A stretch of DNA of 64,000 nt from CADCWK01 sp964244115. GTDB lineage: Bacteria > Chloroflexota > Chloroflexia > Thermomicrobiales > UBA6265. The stretch covers positions 1 to 64,000 of the forward strand of contig CAXTHM010000001.1 in assembly GCA_964244115.1 (NCBI GenBank), in the 5' to 3' direction. Below, piece by piece: positions 63,985 through 64,000 of the stretch. The notes beneath the pieces were generated by a model. The model saw only the letters and a program-made list of their open reading frames with translations, had not been told where the DNA came from and ran no database searches. The position numbers were made by a program, and so were the translations under genes. Within the stretch, counting starts at the first letter, position 1. Each line of letters starts with the position of its first letter.

Positions 63985-64000
63985 ATGAGCGTTGCCCGGG
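63985..64000 (+). CDS. Start of a gene truncated by the window end
   Basis: ATG at 63985 begins MSVAR and the window ends after five codons. GGGGGAGG at 63972-63979 is a strong ribosome-binding site and a promoter candidate lies 60 bp upstream. The product is unknown. Confidence 0.55.

Overview
The window is high-GC bacterial chromosome with GC-rich third codon positions and frequent GTG/TTG starts. A run of Uma2-family nuclease genes, F420-type luciferase-like monooxygenases, an MqnA-like menaquinone protein, a PIG-V-like mannosyltransferase and dispersed GC-rich intergenic repeats suggest a Chloroflexota bacterium, probably near Thermomicrobia. This placement is inference from gene content. 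Two runs of exactly ten N (54980-54989 and 61087-61096) show a draft scaffold, so a few frame breaks may be assembly artefacts.

Layout. 0-9.8 kb: a nucleotidyltransferase and an FGGY sugar kinase (minus strand, overlapping), an orphan HExxH protein, a PIG-V-like glycosyltransferase, four tandem Uma2 genes and an acetolactate-synthase-like ThDP enzyme. 9.8-20.0 kb: a defence island with visibly lower GC and different codon use. It encodes a Vsr endonuclease and a C5-cytosine methyltransferase on the minus strand, then divergently two proteins that together resemble a split DrmE, the DrmA helicase and DrmB (DUF1998). This looks like a class 2 DISARM anti-phage system that carries vsr and has no visible drmC. 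20-29.6 kb: mostly minus-strand metabolic genes (serine hydrolase, acyl-CoA dehydrogenase, PPOX flavoprotein, PhyH dioxygenase, LLM oxidoreductase, GDPD), a TIM-barrel epimerase, a secreted Pro/Thr repeat protein and several gene remnants. 29.7-35.2 kb: typA with its own promoter and terminator, then small enzymes. 35.7-45 kb: a 1709-aa GAF/multi-PAS/GGDEF/EAL protein divergent from a DEAD-box helicase with a roughly 700-residue disordered tail and a terminal zinc ribbon. 45-51.6 kb: membrane proteins, an apparently orphan kdpA and an XRE/MmyB-like regulator. 52-64 kb: an S9 peptidase, GrpB (broken by a gap), kynureninase, an MFS fragment, a P-loop kinase, a secreted glucose/sorbosone dehydrogenase, an MFS transporter (broken by a gap), PurN and an MqnA-like protein. 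The first codons of one more gene reach the window end.

How the genes work together. In the defence island the methyltransferase would mark self DNA, Vsr would repair T:G mismatches left by deamination of 5-methylcytosine, and DrmA/DrmB plus the DrmE-like pair would restrict unmodified phage DNA. The two-part intergenic repeat (modules A and B) recurs from 28 to 62 kb, and a fragment lies at the right edge of the island.

No tRNA, rRNA or CRISPR array was seen.
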